64,000 nucleotides of DNA, from NCBI RefSeq assembly GCF_030915525.1, contig NZ_CP133269.1:645001-709000 (forward strand), read 5' to 3'. Shown here one piece after another: positions 1-8,194 of this stretch. The position numbers and the translations under genes are program-made. The stretch's first letter is position 1, and the number at the start of each line of letters is the position of its first letter. The notes under the pieces were generated by a model. That model searched no databases and had not been told where the DNA came from. It saw nothing but the letters and a program-made list of their open reading frames with translations. Source of the DNA: Neobacillus sp. PS2-9. Lineage in GTDB: Bacteria; Bacillota; Bacilli; Bacillales; Cytobacillaceae.

Positions 1-1
1 T

Positions 2-208
2 GCCATGATACCAGAAGTAGAAAAGGATTTGCAGGGCAAGGCGGACCTGCTTGCATTCTACCAATCACTTACCCCGGGGTACCAAAAAGATTGGGCCCGT
101 TATATTTATAGCGCCAAACAAGAGGCAACCAAAGAAAAGCGGCGTGAAGAAATGAAAATGATCCTTCGTGCAGGTTACAAAACTCGTGAACTCTATCGGA
201 GTAGATAA
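2..208 (+). CDS. YdeI/OmpD-associated family protein, C-terminal part
   Basis: This is the 3' end of a gene that enters from the left edge; the frame is open to base 2, so the first ATG at 5 is probably internal. The visible 67 residues read like the C-terminal helical part of the YdeI/OmpD-associated family: a short acidic stretch, LTPGYQKDWARYIYSAKQ, then an Arg/Lys-rich helix. Family members are usually about 190 residues, so roughly two thirds would lie outside the window. The biochemical function of the family is poorly defined. The stop is 5 bp before a 44-bp palindromic repeat. Family assignment is from the pattern of the tail only. Confidence 0.6.
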   Translation, partial: AMIPEVEKDLQGKADLLAFYQSLTPGYQKDWARYIYSAKQEATKEKRREEMKMILRAGYKTRELYRSR

Positions 209-212
209 GTGT

Positions 213-256
213 GGGGACAGTCCCCCAGCGCTTTAACGCGACGGGGGACTGTCCCC
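213..256. repeat. 44-bp double-palindrome repeat, copy 1
   Basis: Left arm GGGGACAGTCCCC and right arm GGGGACTGTCCCC are reverse complements of each other, and each arm is also self-complementary. The centre contains GCGCTTTAACGC. It starts 5 bp after the stop of the YdeI-like gene and could fold as a transcript-end hairpin. Confidence 0.9.
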
Positions 257-382
257 GTGTAGTTTTAGCAAATACTCCTTTTGTAAAAACGGCTTTTCCT
301 GATAAAATAAAGGAAACAGTAGATATCAATAAATACAGGAAACTATGCTAAAACCAAGCTGGGTTCCTTTTATAAAGGATTA

Positions 383-398
383 ACTGGTCTAGACAACT
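383..398. promoter_or_regulatory. NagR/DasR-type operator (dre box) upstream of nagA
   Basis: ACTGGTCTAGACAACT differs at one position from the classical dre palindrome ACTGGTCTAGACCACT, bound by NagR (YvoA) and DasR GntR-family repressors. It lies 30 bp before nagA and overlaps a TATATA element (398-403) that could be the -10. The cognate repressor gene is the third gene of the same operon. Binding is inferred from the match. Confidence 0.8.
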
Positions 399-427
399 AT
401 ATAACTTTAGAGAAGAGGTTTTTTATA

Positions 428-1618
428 ATGAGTGGTTTCCGTACTATTTTGCTAAAAAATGCAGTGATTTACGCAGAAAATCAGGAGATTGACAAAGGAT
501 CGCTCCTCATTAAAGACGGGAAAATCGAAGCAATAGGGTCTAAAATGGAAGGAAATTTGGATGAGCGTGTTCAAGAACTTATTCTTCCTGATTCCTATAA
601 AATTATACCTGGCTTTGTTGATGTGCATATCCATGGGGCAAATGGTGCTGACACGATGGATTGTACGGATGAGGCACTAGAAAATATGGCTTCTTCGCTT
701 CCACAAAGTGGGACGACCAGCTTTTTGGCTACTACCATTACGCAAAGTAAAGACTTATTAGAAAAGGCATTACGTCAGACAGGCGAGTATATTTCTGATA
801 AACAAAAGAGTGGTCAGGCAGAAATCCTTGGGATCCATTTTGAAGGTCCGTTTATTAATCCTACAAAAGCGGGTGCTCAACCGCTTCAGCACATTATTCC
901 TGCTGACATAGACTTATTCGAGAAGTGGCTGGATCTCTCCAAAGAAACCATTAAGCTCATCACGTTAGCACCTGAGTTGCCGCAAGGAACGGAGCTAGTT
1001 CAATTTTTAAAAGAAAAAGGTATCGTTGCATCCATTGGTCATACAGATGCGACGTTCGAAGAAGTAGGACAAGCGATTCAATCGGGTGCGTCCCATATCA
1101 CCCACTTGTTTAATCAAATGCGCGGGCTGCATCACCGGGAACCAGGTGTGGTTGGAGCGGCCTATTTACGAAAGGAATTAATGGTGGAGATCATCGCTGA
1201 TGGAATTCATGTGTCTCCTGAGATGGTGAAGGTTTCATATGAGCTCATCACTCCGGAGCGAATGATTCTGATTACCGATGCGATGAGAGCCCAGTTCCTT
1301 TCAGATGGAGAATATGACTTAGGCGGTCAGAGGGTGTTTGTGAAAAAGGGAAAAGCACTCTTAGAGGATGGAACATTGGCGGGCAGTGTATTAACCATGG
1401 CGCAAGCGTTTAAAAATATCCTTTCCTTTACGGGCTGTTCTGTAAGAGACGCGGTTCAAATGAGCTCTTATAACCCTGCCAAACAAATGGGTGTGTTGGA
1501 CCAGAAAGGCAGCTTAAAGGTTGGCAAGGATGCCGATTTAATTGTTTTAGATGAAAATAACGAGGTCGTTATGACTTTTTGTAAAGGACACTTGGCATTC
1601 AAGAGGGGAGACGAGTAA
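428..1618 (+). CDS. nagA: N-acetylglucosamine-6-phosphate deacetylase
   Basis: NagA removes the acetyl group from GlcNAc-6-phosphate to give glucosamine-6-phosphate in the cytoplasm. At 396 residues the protein is full length for the amidohydrolase family. Visible metal and active-site features are H67-x-H69 in DVHIHG, E139 in HFEGPF, H205 in IGHTDA, H226 in THLFNQM and the catalytic Asp near 284 in LITDAM. The ATG at 428 follows a purine-rich AGAAGAGG. The gene is first of nagA-nagB-nagR: nagB starts 3 bp after its stop region and nagR 8 bp further on. A dre operator stands in front, so GlcN6P or GlcNAc6P-responsive repression by NagR is likely. Nothing is missing from the family signature. 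Confidence 0.97.
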   Translation: MSGFRTILLKNAVIYAENQEIDKGSLLIKDGKIEAIGSKMEGNLDERVQELILPDSYKIIPGFVDVHIHGANGADTMDCTDEALENMASSLPQSGTTSFLATTITQSKDLLEKALRQTGEYISDKQKSGQAEILGIHFEGPFINPTKAGAQPLQHIIPADIDLFEKWLDLSKETIKLITLAPELPQGTELVQFLKEKGIVASIGHTDATFEEVGQAIQSGASHITHLFNQMRGLHHREPGVVGAAYLRKELMVEIIADGIHVSPEMVKVSYELITPERMILITDAMRAQFLSDGEYDLGGQRVFVKKGKALLEDGTLAGSVLTMAQAFKNILSFTGCSVRDAVQMSSYNPAKQMGVLDQKGSLKVGKDADLIVLDENNEVVMTFCKGHLAFKRGDE

Positions 1619-1620
1619 GT

Positions 1621-2358
1621 ATGAAGATTATTGAAGTGAAAAATTATGAACAAATGAGCCAAGCGGCAGCGAACTATATCATCGAAAAGGTGAAGCAGAA
1701 CCCTACGCTTACTCTTGGATTGGCAACGGGAGGGACTCCAAAAGGAACCTATGAACAGCTGATTAACGATCATGGCGAAAACGGGACTTCCTATGAGCAG
1801 GTGACTACGTTTAATTTAGATGAATATATTGGTTTTTCCGGGGAGCATCCAAGCAGTTACCGTTACTATATGGATGAACAATTATTTCATCATATCAATG
1901 TTCCGAAGGCCCAGACCCACATTCCTAGAGGCGATGCGAAGGATATGGAACAGGAATGTGTGCGGTATGAAAAATCAATCGATGACCATGGTGGAATTGA
2001 CCTCCAAATTCTCGGGATTGGCAGCAATGGCCACATTGGCTTTAATGAGCCTGGGACAAAGTTTGGTGCTAAGACACATATTGTGACGCTCGATGAATCA
2101 ACGAGGGAGGCGAATTCACGATACTTTAAGTCAATGGATGAGGTGCCGAGGTTTGCGATTTCGATGGGAATTGCTTCGATTATGAAAAGTCGAGAAATTC
2201 TTCTACTGGTTTCGGGTGAATCGAAAAAAGAAGCGATGAAGCAGCTGCTTTGTGGGGAAGTGACCGAAAGCTTTCCAGCTTCCATTTTACAATTACATCC
2301 GAATGTCACGATTATTGCTGATCAACAAGCGTTGACTGAGGCGAAGGATTTTTGTTGA
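1621..2358 (+). CDS. nagB: glucosamine-6-phosphate deaminase
   Basis: NagB converts glucosamine-6-phosphate to fructose-6-phosphate plus ammonia, the step that feeds amino sugars into glycolysis. The 245-residue length fits the shorter, non-allosteric Bacillus type. The family signature is visible: GLATGGTPKGTY for phosphate binding, D67 in FNLDEYIG, and GIGSNGHIGFNEPG carrying the active-site His. A GGGGAG ribosome site lies inside the end of nagA, and the two genes are almost contiguous, which points to translational coupling. The downstream gene nagR begins within 20 bp. Regulation should follow nagA through the single upstream dre box. Confidence 0.97.
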   Translation: MKIIEVKNYEQMSQAAANYIIEKVKQNPTLTLGLATGGTPKGTYEQLINDHGENGTSYEQVTTFNLDEYIGFSGEHPSSYRYYMDEQLFHHINVPKAQTHIPRGDAKDMEQECVRYEKSIDDHGGIDLQILGIGSNGHIGFNEPGTKFGAKTHIVTLDESTREANSRYFKSMDEVPRFAISMGIASIMKSREILLLVSGESKKEAMKQLLCGEVTESFPASILQLHPNVTIIADQQALTEAKDFC

Positions 2359-2374
2359 AGGGAGGATGAATAGG

Positions 2375-3091
2375 ATGATTGATAAAACCTCTCCGATCCC
2401 GATTTATTATCAATTAGAACAACAGATAAAGACAATGATTGAAAATAAGGAATGGATGCCGGGCGACTTGTTGCCGTCTGAAAGGGAATTCTCTGAGAAG
2501 TATCAAATTAGTCGGATGACGGTCCGCCAAGCGATTAATAACCTGGTGCAAATGGGGTTACTGGATCGAAAGCAGGGAAGAGGTACCTTTGTGTCGGATC
2601 TGAAGATTGAAAAGCGTGGGTTAACGAGCTTTTCGGAGGATATGCTTGAAAGAGGGATGACGCCAAGCAGTGAGCTGTTGGATTTCAAGGTTATACCGGC
2701 CACTACGGCGATTGCCCAGGATTTGCGCATCAAGGAAGCTGATCCTGTGTATGAAATCAAGCGGGTTCGTTTGGCGGATGGTGTCCCGATGGCCCTGGAG
2801 ACCAACTATATTTCGGCAGATTTAGTTCCTGGGATAACAGTGGAGCTATTGAATCACTCAATCTATCAGTTTATCCAAGAGAAATTGAATTTATCGATTA
2901 CACACGCTAGCCAATCAATTGAGGCTTCGGTTGTGGATAGCATGGAGGCAGAGTATCTCCAAATCCCCAAAGGGGCTCCTACTCTCTTCATTCAGCGGAT
3001 CGCTATGCTGGAAAATAATGTCCCGCTAGAAACCGTCAAATCCCTCTACCGCGCGGACCGGTATAAATTTATGATCGACCTGAAGAGATAA
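2375..3091 (+). CDS. nagR: GntR/HutC-family repressor of the nag genes
   Basis: The N-terminal winged helix (about residues 8-75, with the recognition segment YQISRMTVRQAINNLVQMG) and the C-terminal UTRA effector domain identify a HutC-subfamily GntR repressor, as in NagR/YvoA. These bind amino-sugar phosphates and dre boxes. An upstream ATG at 2366 is contiguous with the ribosome site GGAGG (2361-2365), so the ATG at 2375, 9 nt after it, is chosen; the protein is then 238 residues. It is last in the nagABR operon and probably represses it through the operator at 383-398. A palindromic repeat lies 18 bp past the stop. Confidence 0.92.
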   Translation: MIDKTSPIPIYYQLEQQIKTMIENKEWMPGDLLPSEREFSEKYQISRMTVRQAINNLVQMGLLDRKQGRGTFVSDLKIEKRGLTSFSEDMLERGMTPSSELLDFKVIPATTAIAQDLRIKEADPVYEIKRVRLADGVPMALETNYISADLVPGITVELLNHSIYQFIQEKLNLSITHASQSIEASVVDSMEAEYLQIPKGAPTLFIQRIAMLENNVPLETVKSLYRADRYKFMIDLKR

Positions 3092-3108
3092 AGGAAAAAA
3101 ACCAATTA

Positions 3109-3152
3109 GGGGACAGTCCCCCAGCGCTTTAAAGCAGCGGGGGACTGTCCCC
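3109..3152. repeat. 44-bp double-palindrome repeat, copy 2
   Basis: Centre GCGCTTTAAAGCAGC between the two standard arms. It separates nagR from the kdgR promoter and is followed by a T run (TTTTTT), so it could end the nag transcript. Confidence 0.9.
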
Positions 3153-3174
3153 TAAAGTTTTTTGAAAATTCCTA

Positions 3175-3203
3175 TTGTAAAACGCTTTCATTTACTCTAT
3201 ACT
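3175..3203 (+). promoter_or_regulatory. predicted sigma-A promoter of kdgR operon with overlapping cre-like site
   Basis: TTGTAA (3175-3180) and TATACT (3198-3203) are separated by 17 bp. The spacer holds a CcpA cre-like sequence on the minus strand, TGAAAGCGTTTTAC, which matches 12 of 14 consensus positions. Transcription would start near 3210, directly inside the operator array. This suggests carbon catabolite repression on top of specific control. Confidence 0.65.
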
Positions 3204-3208
3204 AACAC

Positions 3209-3246
3209 TAAATCGATTTAGTAAACCGATTTAGTAAATCGGTTTA
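3209..3246. promoter_or_regulatory. triple LacI-family operator of the kdg operon
   Basis: Three 12-bp palindromes follow each other with a single base between them: TAAATCGATTTA (3209-3220), TAAACCGATTTA (3222-3233) and TAAATCGGTTTA (3235-3246). The second and third together make a larger perfect palindrome. They sit at the predicted start point, 34 bp before kdgR, so autoregulation by KdgR is the natural reading. Confidence 0.75.
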
Positions 3247-3279
3247 TCAAATAATGTTAGAAATTCTGGAGAAGATTCT

Positions 3280-4281
3280 ATGAAAAAAGCGACAATTGCT
3301 GATGTAGCTCAGCATGCAAATGTTTCTAAAAGTACAGTTTCCCAATATTTAAATAAGAGATTCGACTATATGGCAGAAAATACGAAACAGCGAATTGAGG
3401 ATGCTATTAAGGAGTTGGATTATCGGCCAAATATCGTGGCAAGAAGCTTAAAGCAAAAATCCACCATGACAATTGGGGTGATTGTTGCCAATATCCTGCA
3501 CAATTTTTCAACTCAGGTGATTCGGTCCATCGAAGACATGTGCCATCTTTATGATTTCCACCTAATTGTTTGTAATGCGGACGATGATCCAGAAAAAGAA
3601 AAGAGATACATTGACATGCTTAGGGCTAAACAGGTGGATGGTATTATTCTCTTTCCTACAGGTGATAACGTAGAGCTCTATGAAGAAATGGTAGATGAAA
3701 AGTACCCAGTGATCTTTGTCGACCGTATCGTACCGGAAGTATCGATTCCATCTGTCATGCTAGACAACGAAAATGCGGCTGGTCTTGCTGTACAGCACTT
3801 TATTGAAAAAGGCTATGAGCGAATCGGGATTATTACGAATGTCATTCGCAATGTATCACCGAGGATGGAGCGGATTACCGGCTATAAAAAGGCTTTACAA
3901 AGTAATGGAATTCCTATTAAAGAAGAGTACATTAAGAAACTAGAAATTAATAAAATCCAAGCGGGATTGGAAGAAATGCTTTCTCTCGAAGAGCCCATCC
4001 AAGCTATTTTGGCAGGGAATGACCTTACTCTAATGGAGATCTTAAAGTACGTAAAAAAACAAGGTCTTCGTATTCCAGCTGACCTTGCCATCATAGGCAT
4101 TGATGATGTTTCCTTTGCTAGCTTTTACGAACCAGCCTTAACGATTGTTGAGCAGCCATCATTTGAGATAGGGAAGAAGGCCGCTGAACTCTTACTTAGT
4201 AAAATTCAGAAAAAAGATGTAGAGGAAGAACAAGCCAATTATCGTTTAGAACCGAGACTTATTGTAAGAAATTCTTGTTAA
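3280..4281 (+). CDS. kdgR: LacI-family transcriptional repressor, KdgR-like
   Basis: The protein has an N-terminal LacI helix-turn-helix (TIADVAQHANVSKSTVSQYLN, residues 4-23), a hinge helix (NIVARSLKQ) and a periplasmic-binding-protein-like effector domain ending in IDDVSFASFYEPALT. At 333 residues it is full length. It opens an operon whose next gene is a ketodeoxygluconate kinase, which matches the B. subtilis kdgRKAT arrangement; hence KdgR, with KDG or a related sugar acid as the likely inducer. Three operator palindromes stand in front. The effector is an inference from context. Confidence 0.88.
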   Translation: MKKATIADVAQHANVSKSTVSQYLNKRFDYMAENTKQRIEDAIKELDYRPNIVARSLKQKSTMTIGVIVANILHNFSTQVIRSIEDMCHLYDFHLIVCNADDDPEKEKRYIDMLRAKQVDGIILFPTGDNVELYEEMVDEKYPVIFVDRIVPEVSIPSVMLDNENAAGLAVQHFIEKGYERIGIITNVIRNVSPRMERITGYKKALQSNGIPIKEEYIKKLEINKIQAGLEEMLSLEEPIQAILAGNDLTLMEILKYVKKQGLRIPADLAIIGIDDVSFASFYEPALTIVEQPSFEIGKKAAELLLSKIQKKDVEEEQANYRLEPRLIVRNSC

Positions 4282-4298
4282 AAAAGGATGTTAGTCAT

Positions 4299-5252
4299 AT
4301 GAAGGATATCATTACCATTGGAGATGCAATGATTACGTTTAATCCCGTCTCAACGGGACCTATGAGATATGTTCCCTCTTTTGAAAGGAAAGTAGGGGGA
4401 GCTGAACTAAATGTTGCCATCGGCTGTGCCCGTTTGGGTTTAAAAACTGGGTGGATCAGCCGGTTAGGTAATGATGAGTTTGGTAGGTTTATCTATAATT
4501 TTGTCCGCGGAGAAGGAATCGATGTCTCTCAATTAGAGCTAGTAGATGGGTATCCTACTTCACTGAATTTTAAAGAGATTATGGAGGATGGTAGTGGCCG
4601 TACCTTCTATTATCGAACCAACTCTCCGACAACAGCTTTAACCGTGGATACACTCGATGAAGCTTATTTTAAGAACGCGAAAGTCTTTCATATCACTGGT
4701 ATATTCCCCGCAGTTGACCAAGCGAAGAATATTGAACTAGTAAAATATGCAATTTCACTGGCGAAAAAGCATGGGGTGTTAATCTCGTTCGATCCGAATA
4801 TCCGATTAAGGCTTTGGAGTAAGGAAGTGGCGAGAGCTGCATTACGAGAATTCCTCCCACATGTGGATATTTTATTAACCGGCGTGGAAGAAGCAGAATT
4901 GCTATTAGGGGTAAGTGATCCCTCAGAAATCATTGAAAAAAGCAAGCATTACGGTATTTCCTATGTAGCCATCAAACAAGGAGATAAAGGCTCCATTGGC
5001 TATCATAATGGACTGTATATCGAGGCTCCACCGGTAAAAGCAAAGAAGGTTGTAGACACGGTTGGTGCTGGTGATGGGTTTGATTGCGGCTTTATTTATG
5101 GGGTATTAAATCAATGGCCGCTGGAGAAAACCCTGCATTTTGCCAATACCATCGGTTCGATGGTTGTCAGTGTTTCTGGTGACAACGAGGGGCTGCCTTA
5201 TTTAGATGAAGTATTAGTCCATTTAGGAGAAAAAGAATTCATAGAAAGATAG
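4299..5252 (+). CDS. kdgK: 2-keto-3-deoxygluconate kinase (PfkB family)
   Basis: KdgK phosphorylates 2-keto-3-deoxygluconate to KDPG using ATP. The protein has the PfkB/ribokinase fold signatures: the N-terminal GGAELNVAIGCARLG substrate motif and the C-terminal DTVGAGDGFDCGF anion-hole and catalytic Asp motif. A start at 4275 overlaps kdgR, but the ATG at 4299 has AAGGA about 10 nt upstream and gives the usual MKDIITIGDAM beginning, so it is chosen (317 residues). It lies 17 bp after kdgR and 9 bp before hxlA. A KDPG aldolase gene further down supports the KDG rather than a fructose specificity. Confidence 0.88.
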   Translation: MKDIITIGDAMITFNPVSTGPMRYVPSFERKVGGAELNVAIGCARLGLKTGWISRLGNDEFGRFIYNFVRGEGIDVSQLELVDGYPTSLNFKEIMEDGSGRTFYYRTNSPTTALTVDTLDEAYFKNAKVFHITGIFPAVDQAKNIELVKYAISLAKKHGVLISFDPNIRLRLWSKEVARAALREFLPHVDILLTGVEEAELLLGVSDPSEIIEKSKHYGISYVAIKQGDKGSIGYHNGLYIEAPPVKAKKVVDTVGAGDGFDCGFIYGVLNQWPLEKTLHFANTIGSMVVSVSGDNEGLPYLDEVLVHLGEKEFIER

Positions 5253-5261
5253 GGTGAGAGA

Positions 5262-5885
5262 ATGAATCTTCAACTAGCCCTTGACCGCTTAACGCGGGAT
5301 GAGTGCTTTCAGCTTTTACAAGAAACAGAAGCTTTTGTGGATTGGATAGAGATAGGCACCGGAGTAATCAAGGAATACGGTATGGCCATTATTCGGGAGA
5401 TTAAAGAGACTTACCCCTATAAAGTAGTCGTTGCTGATATGAAGACATGTGATGCTGGGAAGCATGAAGCGATTCAAGCCTTTGAGGCAGGTGCAGATAT
5501 TACGACCGTGATGGCCTTTTCTGCTGATAAAACGATCTTGGATACACTTGAAGTGGCGAAAACCTATAACAAGCGGATTATGATTGACCTATTGGGAGTA
5601 ACCAATCGCAACCGTCTAGTTGAATTACAGCAGCTTGGTGTGGACCTAGTGAGTCTTCACTTTGGCAAGGATATGCAGGCAGAAGGTGAAATGGGTGCTG
5701 AGCAATTGGCCTTAACACATGGCTTTGACCAGTTTGATGTAGCAGTTGCAGGTGGAGTTAATGTAGATTCCCTTCCGACGGTGTTACAAATTCAGCCTGA
5801 TACCATTATCGTTGGCAGTGCGATCACGAAGGCTGATATTCCAGCAGAAGCTGCTGCTGTCATGAAAGGACTGTTACCACGATGA
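5262..5885 (+). CDS. hxlA: 3-hexulose-6-phosphate synthase-like protein (OMPDC superfamily)
   Basis: The protein closely resembles hexulose-phosphate synthase, which condenses formaldehyde with ribulose 5-phosphate, or runs in reverse. Its 207 residues cover a full beta/alpha barrel. The superfamily motif D-x-K-x-x-D is present in ADMKTCDAG, followed by LHFGKDMQAEG and the phosphate loops VAGGVN and IIVGSAIT. The related ketogulonate-phosphate decarboxylases carry a different HRSRD segment, so HPS is preferred, but specificity is not certain. The last four bases overlap hxlB (ATGA). Its place between a KDG kinase and a KDPG aldolase is unusual. Confidence 0.8.
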   Translation: MNLQLALDRLTRDECFQLLQETEAFVDWIEIGTGVIKEYGMAIIREIKETYPYKVVVADMKTCDAGKHEAIQAFEAGADITTVMAFSADKTILDTLEVAKTYNKRIMIDLLGVTNRNRLVELQQLGVDLVSLHFGKDMQAEGEMGAEQLALTHGFDQFDVAVAGGVNVDSLPTVLQIQPDTIIVGSAITKADIPAEAAAVMKGLLPR

Positions 5886-6439
5886 AATCTATTATTACTA
5901 CAGTGGCGAATGAAATCTCCACTGTCATTGGCCAGATCAGCGAGGAAGAAGCGCTCCATTTATCCAAGCATCTTCGAGAGGCAAAGCGAATCTTTGTTTA
6001 TGGAGAAGGGCGCTCGGGTCTAATGGGAAAAGCGTTTGCGATGCGTCTTATGCACGGTGGCTTTCCGGTTTATGTGATTGGTGAAACGGTCACACCAAGT
6101 ATTGACGCAGATGATTTATTAGTAGCCATCTCAGGATCAGGGTCAACAGGAGCCATCTTACAGTATGCGGCAAAATCGAAAGAATTGGGTGCCAAAGTGT
6201 TTCTAGTTACGACAAATAGAGATTCTAAGATTGCTTCAATCTGTGACGGGATTCTTGTAATTCCCGCTGCAACCAAATACCGAAGACCAAGTGAACCAGA
6301 GACGATCCAGCCCCTTGGGAATCAATTTGATCAATCTGTTCACCTCGTTCTAGACGCGATTATCATTGGGACTTTACAGATAGAAGATCAAGATTCTACC
6401 TATGATGAAATGACAAAGCGACATACGAACTTAGAATAG
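5882..6439 (+). CDS. hxlB: 6-phospho-3-hexuloisomerase (SIS domain)
   Basis: PHI interconverts hexulose 6-phosphate and fructose 6-phosphate and is the usual partner of HxlA. The 185 residues form a single SIS domain, with YGEGRSGLMGKAFAMRLMH for phosphate binding, ISGSGSTGAIL, and the PHI-typical PLGNQFDQSVHLVLDAII helix near the end. The start overlaps the hxlA stop by four bases, so translation is coupled and the two proteins are probably made in equal amounts. The pair is intact, which argues that the ribulose monophosphate type reaction is really used here. Confidence 0.88.
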   Translation: MKSIITTVANEISTVIGQISEEEALHLSKHLREAKRIFVYGEGRSGLMGKAFAMRLMHGGFPVYVIGETVTPSIDADDLLVAISGSGSTGAILQYAAKSKELGAKVFLVTTNRDSKIASICDGILVIPAATKYRRPSEPETIQPLGNQFDQSVHLVLDAIIIGTLQIEDQDSTYDEMTKRHTNLE

Positions 6440-6470
6440 GAGACTTTTTACAAAAGGGGTTGGTTTAGAA

Positions 6471-7121
6471 ATGAGTGTAATCGATTTCATTAAAGAACAT
6501 CCGATAGTTGCGGTCATACGCGAAGCATCGGTTGAAAATATTGTTCCAATTGTAAACGCTTTATCCCTAGGGGGAGTGAAAGTAGTAGAAATTACTGCGG
6601 AAACCCCAAAAGTCATGGCCATGATAGAAAAAGTGGTGGATGAGTTTGGAGATGAGGTTCTGGTTGGTGCGGGAACGGTGTTGGACCCCGAAACGGCTAG
6701 AGCAGCCATTCTTGCAGGAAGCAGGTTTATTGTTTCGCCATCTCTTAACACAGAGACCATCAAAATGACAAAACGTTATGGAGTAACCAGCATACCAGGC
6801 GCCTTAACACCAACAGAGATTTTAACAGCTTATGAGCACGGTGCCGATATGATTAAAGTGTTTCCAGCCAATGCCTTCGGTCCCGGGTATATTAAAAATA
6901 TTCATGGACCGTTCCCGCATATTCCATTAATGGTGACAGGGGGAATCAATCAAGGGAATGTTCTTGATTACATTGGCAGCGGTGCTTTAGCGGTGGGAGT
7001 AGGAAGCAACTTAGTCAATCCTGCCCTTTTAAAAAGTGAGGACGATTATCAAGCCTTAACTAGTAAAGCACTTGCATACTCAGAGGTTGTTAAAAAAAAT
7101 AATATACTTATAAAAAAGTAG
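6471..7121 (+). CDS. kdgA: 2-keto-3-deoxy-6-phosphogluconate aldolase
   Basis: The enzyme splits KDPG into pyruvate and glyceraldehyde 3-phosphate. The 216-residue protein has the class I KDPG/KHG aldolase pattern: EITAETP with the catalytic Glu, GAGTVLDPETARAAILAGS, SPSLNTE, PGALTPTEI, and the Schiff-base Lys in MIKVFPANAFGP. It begins 31 bp after hxlB and ends 14 bp before the TRAP binding protein. Together with kdgK it completes the last two steps of uronate breakdown. The first glycine/arginine motif (usually ETLRTP) is written ETAETP here, a variation seen within the family. Confidence 0.9.
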   Translation: MSVIDFIKEHPIVAVIREASVENIVPIVNALSLGGVKVVEITAETPKVMAMIEKVVDEFGDEVLVGAGTVLDPETARAAILAGSRFIVSPSLNTETIKMTKRYGVTSIPGALTPTEILTAYEHGADMIKVFPANAFGPGYIKNIHGPFPHIPLMVTGGINQGNVLDYIGSGALAVGVGSNLVNPALLKSEDDYQALTSKALAYSEVVKKNNILIKK

Positions 7122-7135
7122 GGGGAGCTAGTAAA

Positions 7136-8179
7136 ATGAAAAAAATATTCTCATTATCCTTTGTATTACTTTTAGCTTTATCTGTTGTTTTAGCAGGCTG
7201 TAGCAGTAAGGAAACTGGAACAAAGAGTGCCGGTGAAGGAGATGGTGGAGCTAAAAAGATTAAGCTCGTTGCAGCTCATAACCAAACATCTCCGGATAAC
7301 CCATATCAAGTTGGTCTTTTAAAGTTCAAAGAAGTGGCTGAAAGCAAGTCAAAAGGGAACATTGAAGTGGAAGTTCATGCGGGAACGATTGGAACAGAAG
7401 AGGCTGAATTAGTACAAAAGCTGAAGTTAGGAGCTGCGGATGTAGTATTAGTATCTCCTGGATTTATGACACAAACAGGTATTAAAGAAGTTGATTTGTT
7501 AGCATTGCCATACCTATTCGATAGCTACGAGCACTGGGAAAAAGTTGTAGATGGTAAAGTCGGCGAAGACATCACGAAGTTAATCAATGAAAAGTCTAAT
7601 AACGATTTCAAAATTGTGGGCTACTGGTCTGCTGGTGTAAGACATTATTATGGTAAAAAGCCAATTAACAAAATGAGCGATTTAAAAGGGCTAACATTTA
7701 GAACACAAACTTCAGGTGTTGTGGCTGATTACTGGAAACAAGCTGGTGCTATTCCTACATCTATTGCCTGGGGAGAACTATACCAAGCATTACAGCAAAA
7801 CGTGGTAGATTCATCTGAAAATGCTTATCCGTATTTTGTACAACAAAATCACCACAAGACGAAGAATGGTAAATACATCACTGAAACTGCTCATGATTAC
7901 ACAACAAGATTCTTATTAGTAAACGGCAAGAAGTTTGACTCCTATACGAAAGAACAGAAAGAAATTATTTTAGAAGCAGCAAAGGCTTCTGTTGAAGCTG
8001 AAAGAGCTTCTGTTATTGCTCAAGAAAAAGAATATAAAGAAAAAGCAATTTCTGAAGGAGCAGTTGTCAACGAGATCGATCGTGCACCATTTATTAAATT
8101 AGCAGAGCCATTACAAGACAAGGCTGCGAAGGAAATGGGCGTAGAAAAATTATTAAAAGAAATCAGAGACTTGAAGTAA
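7136..8179 (+). CDS. dctP: TRAP transporter substrate-binding lipoprotein (DctP family)
   Basis: The protein has a lipoprotein signal peptide with lipobox VLAGC at residues 18-22, so it is anchored to the outer face of the membrane, followed by a DctP-family binding domain of 347 residues in total. The typical TRAP segment FRTQTSGVVADYWKQAGAIPTSIAWGELYQALQ includes the conserved Arg that salt-bridges a carboxylate ligand, which fits a sugar acid such as a uronate. The GGGGAG ribosome site is 8 nt from the ATG. The two permease subunits follow after a hairpin. Substrate is inferred from the neighbouring KDG genes. Confidence 0.9.
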   Translation: MKKIFSLSFVLLLALSVVLAGCSSKETGTKSAGEGDGGAKKIKLVAAHNQTSPDNPYQVGLLKFKEVAESKSKGNIEVEVHAGTIGTEEAELVQKLKLGAADVVLVSPGFMTQTGIKEVDLLALPYLFDSYEHWEKVVDGKVGEDITKLINEKSNNDFKIVGYWSAGVRHYYGKKPINKMSDLKGLTFRTQTSGVVADYWKQAGAIPTSIAWGELYQALQQNVVDSSENAYPYFVQQNHHKTKNGKYITETAHDYTTRFLLVNGKKFDSYTKEQKEIILEAAKASVEAERASVIAQEKEYKEKAISEGAVVNEIDRAPFIKLAEPLQDKAAKEMGVEKLLKEIRDLK

Positions 8180-8194
8180 ATAGATTGAATGGAT

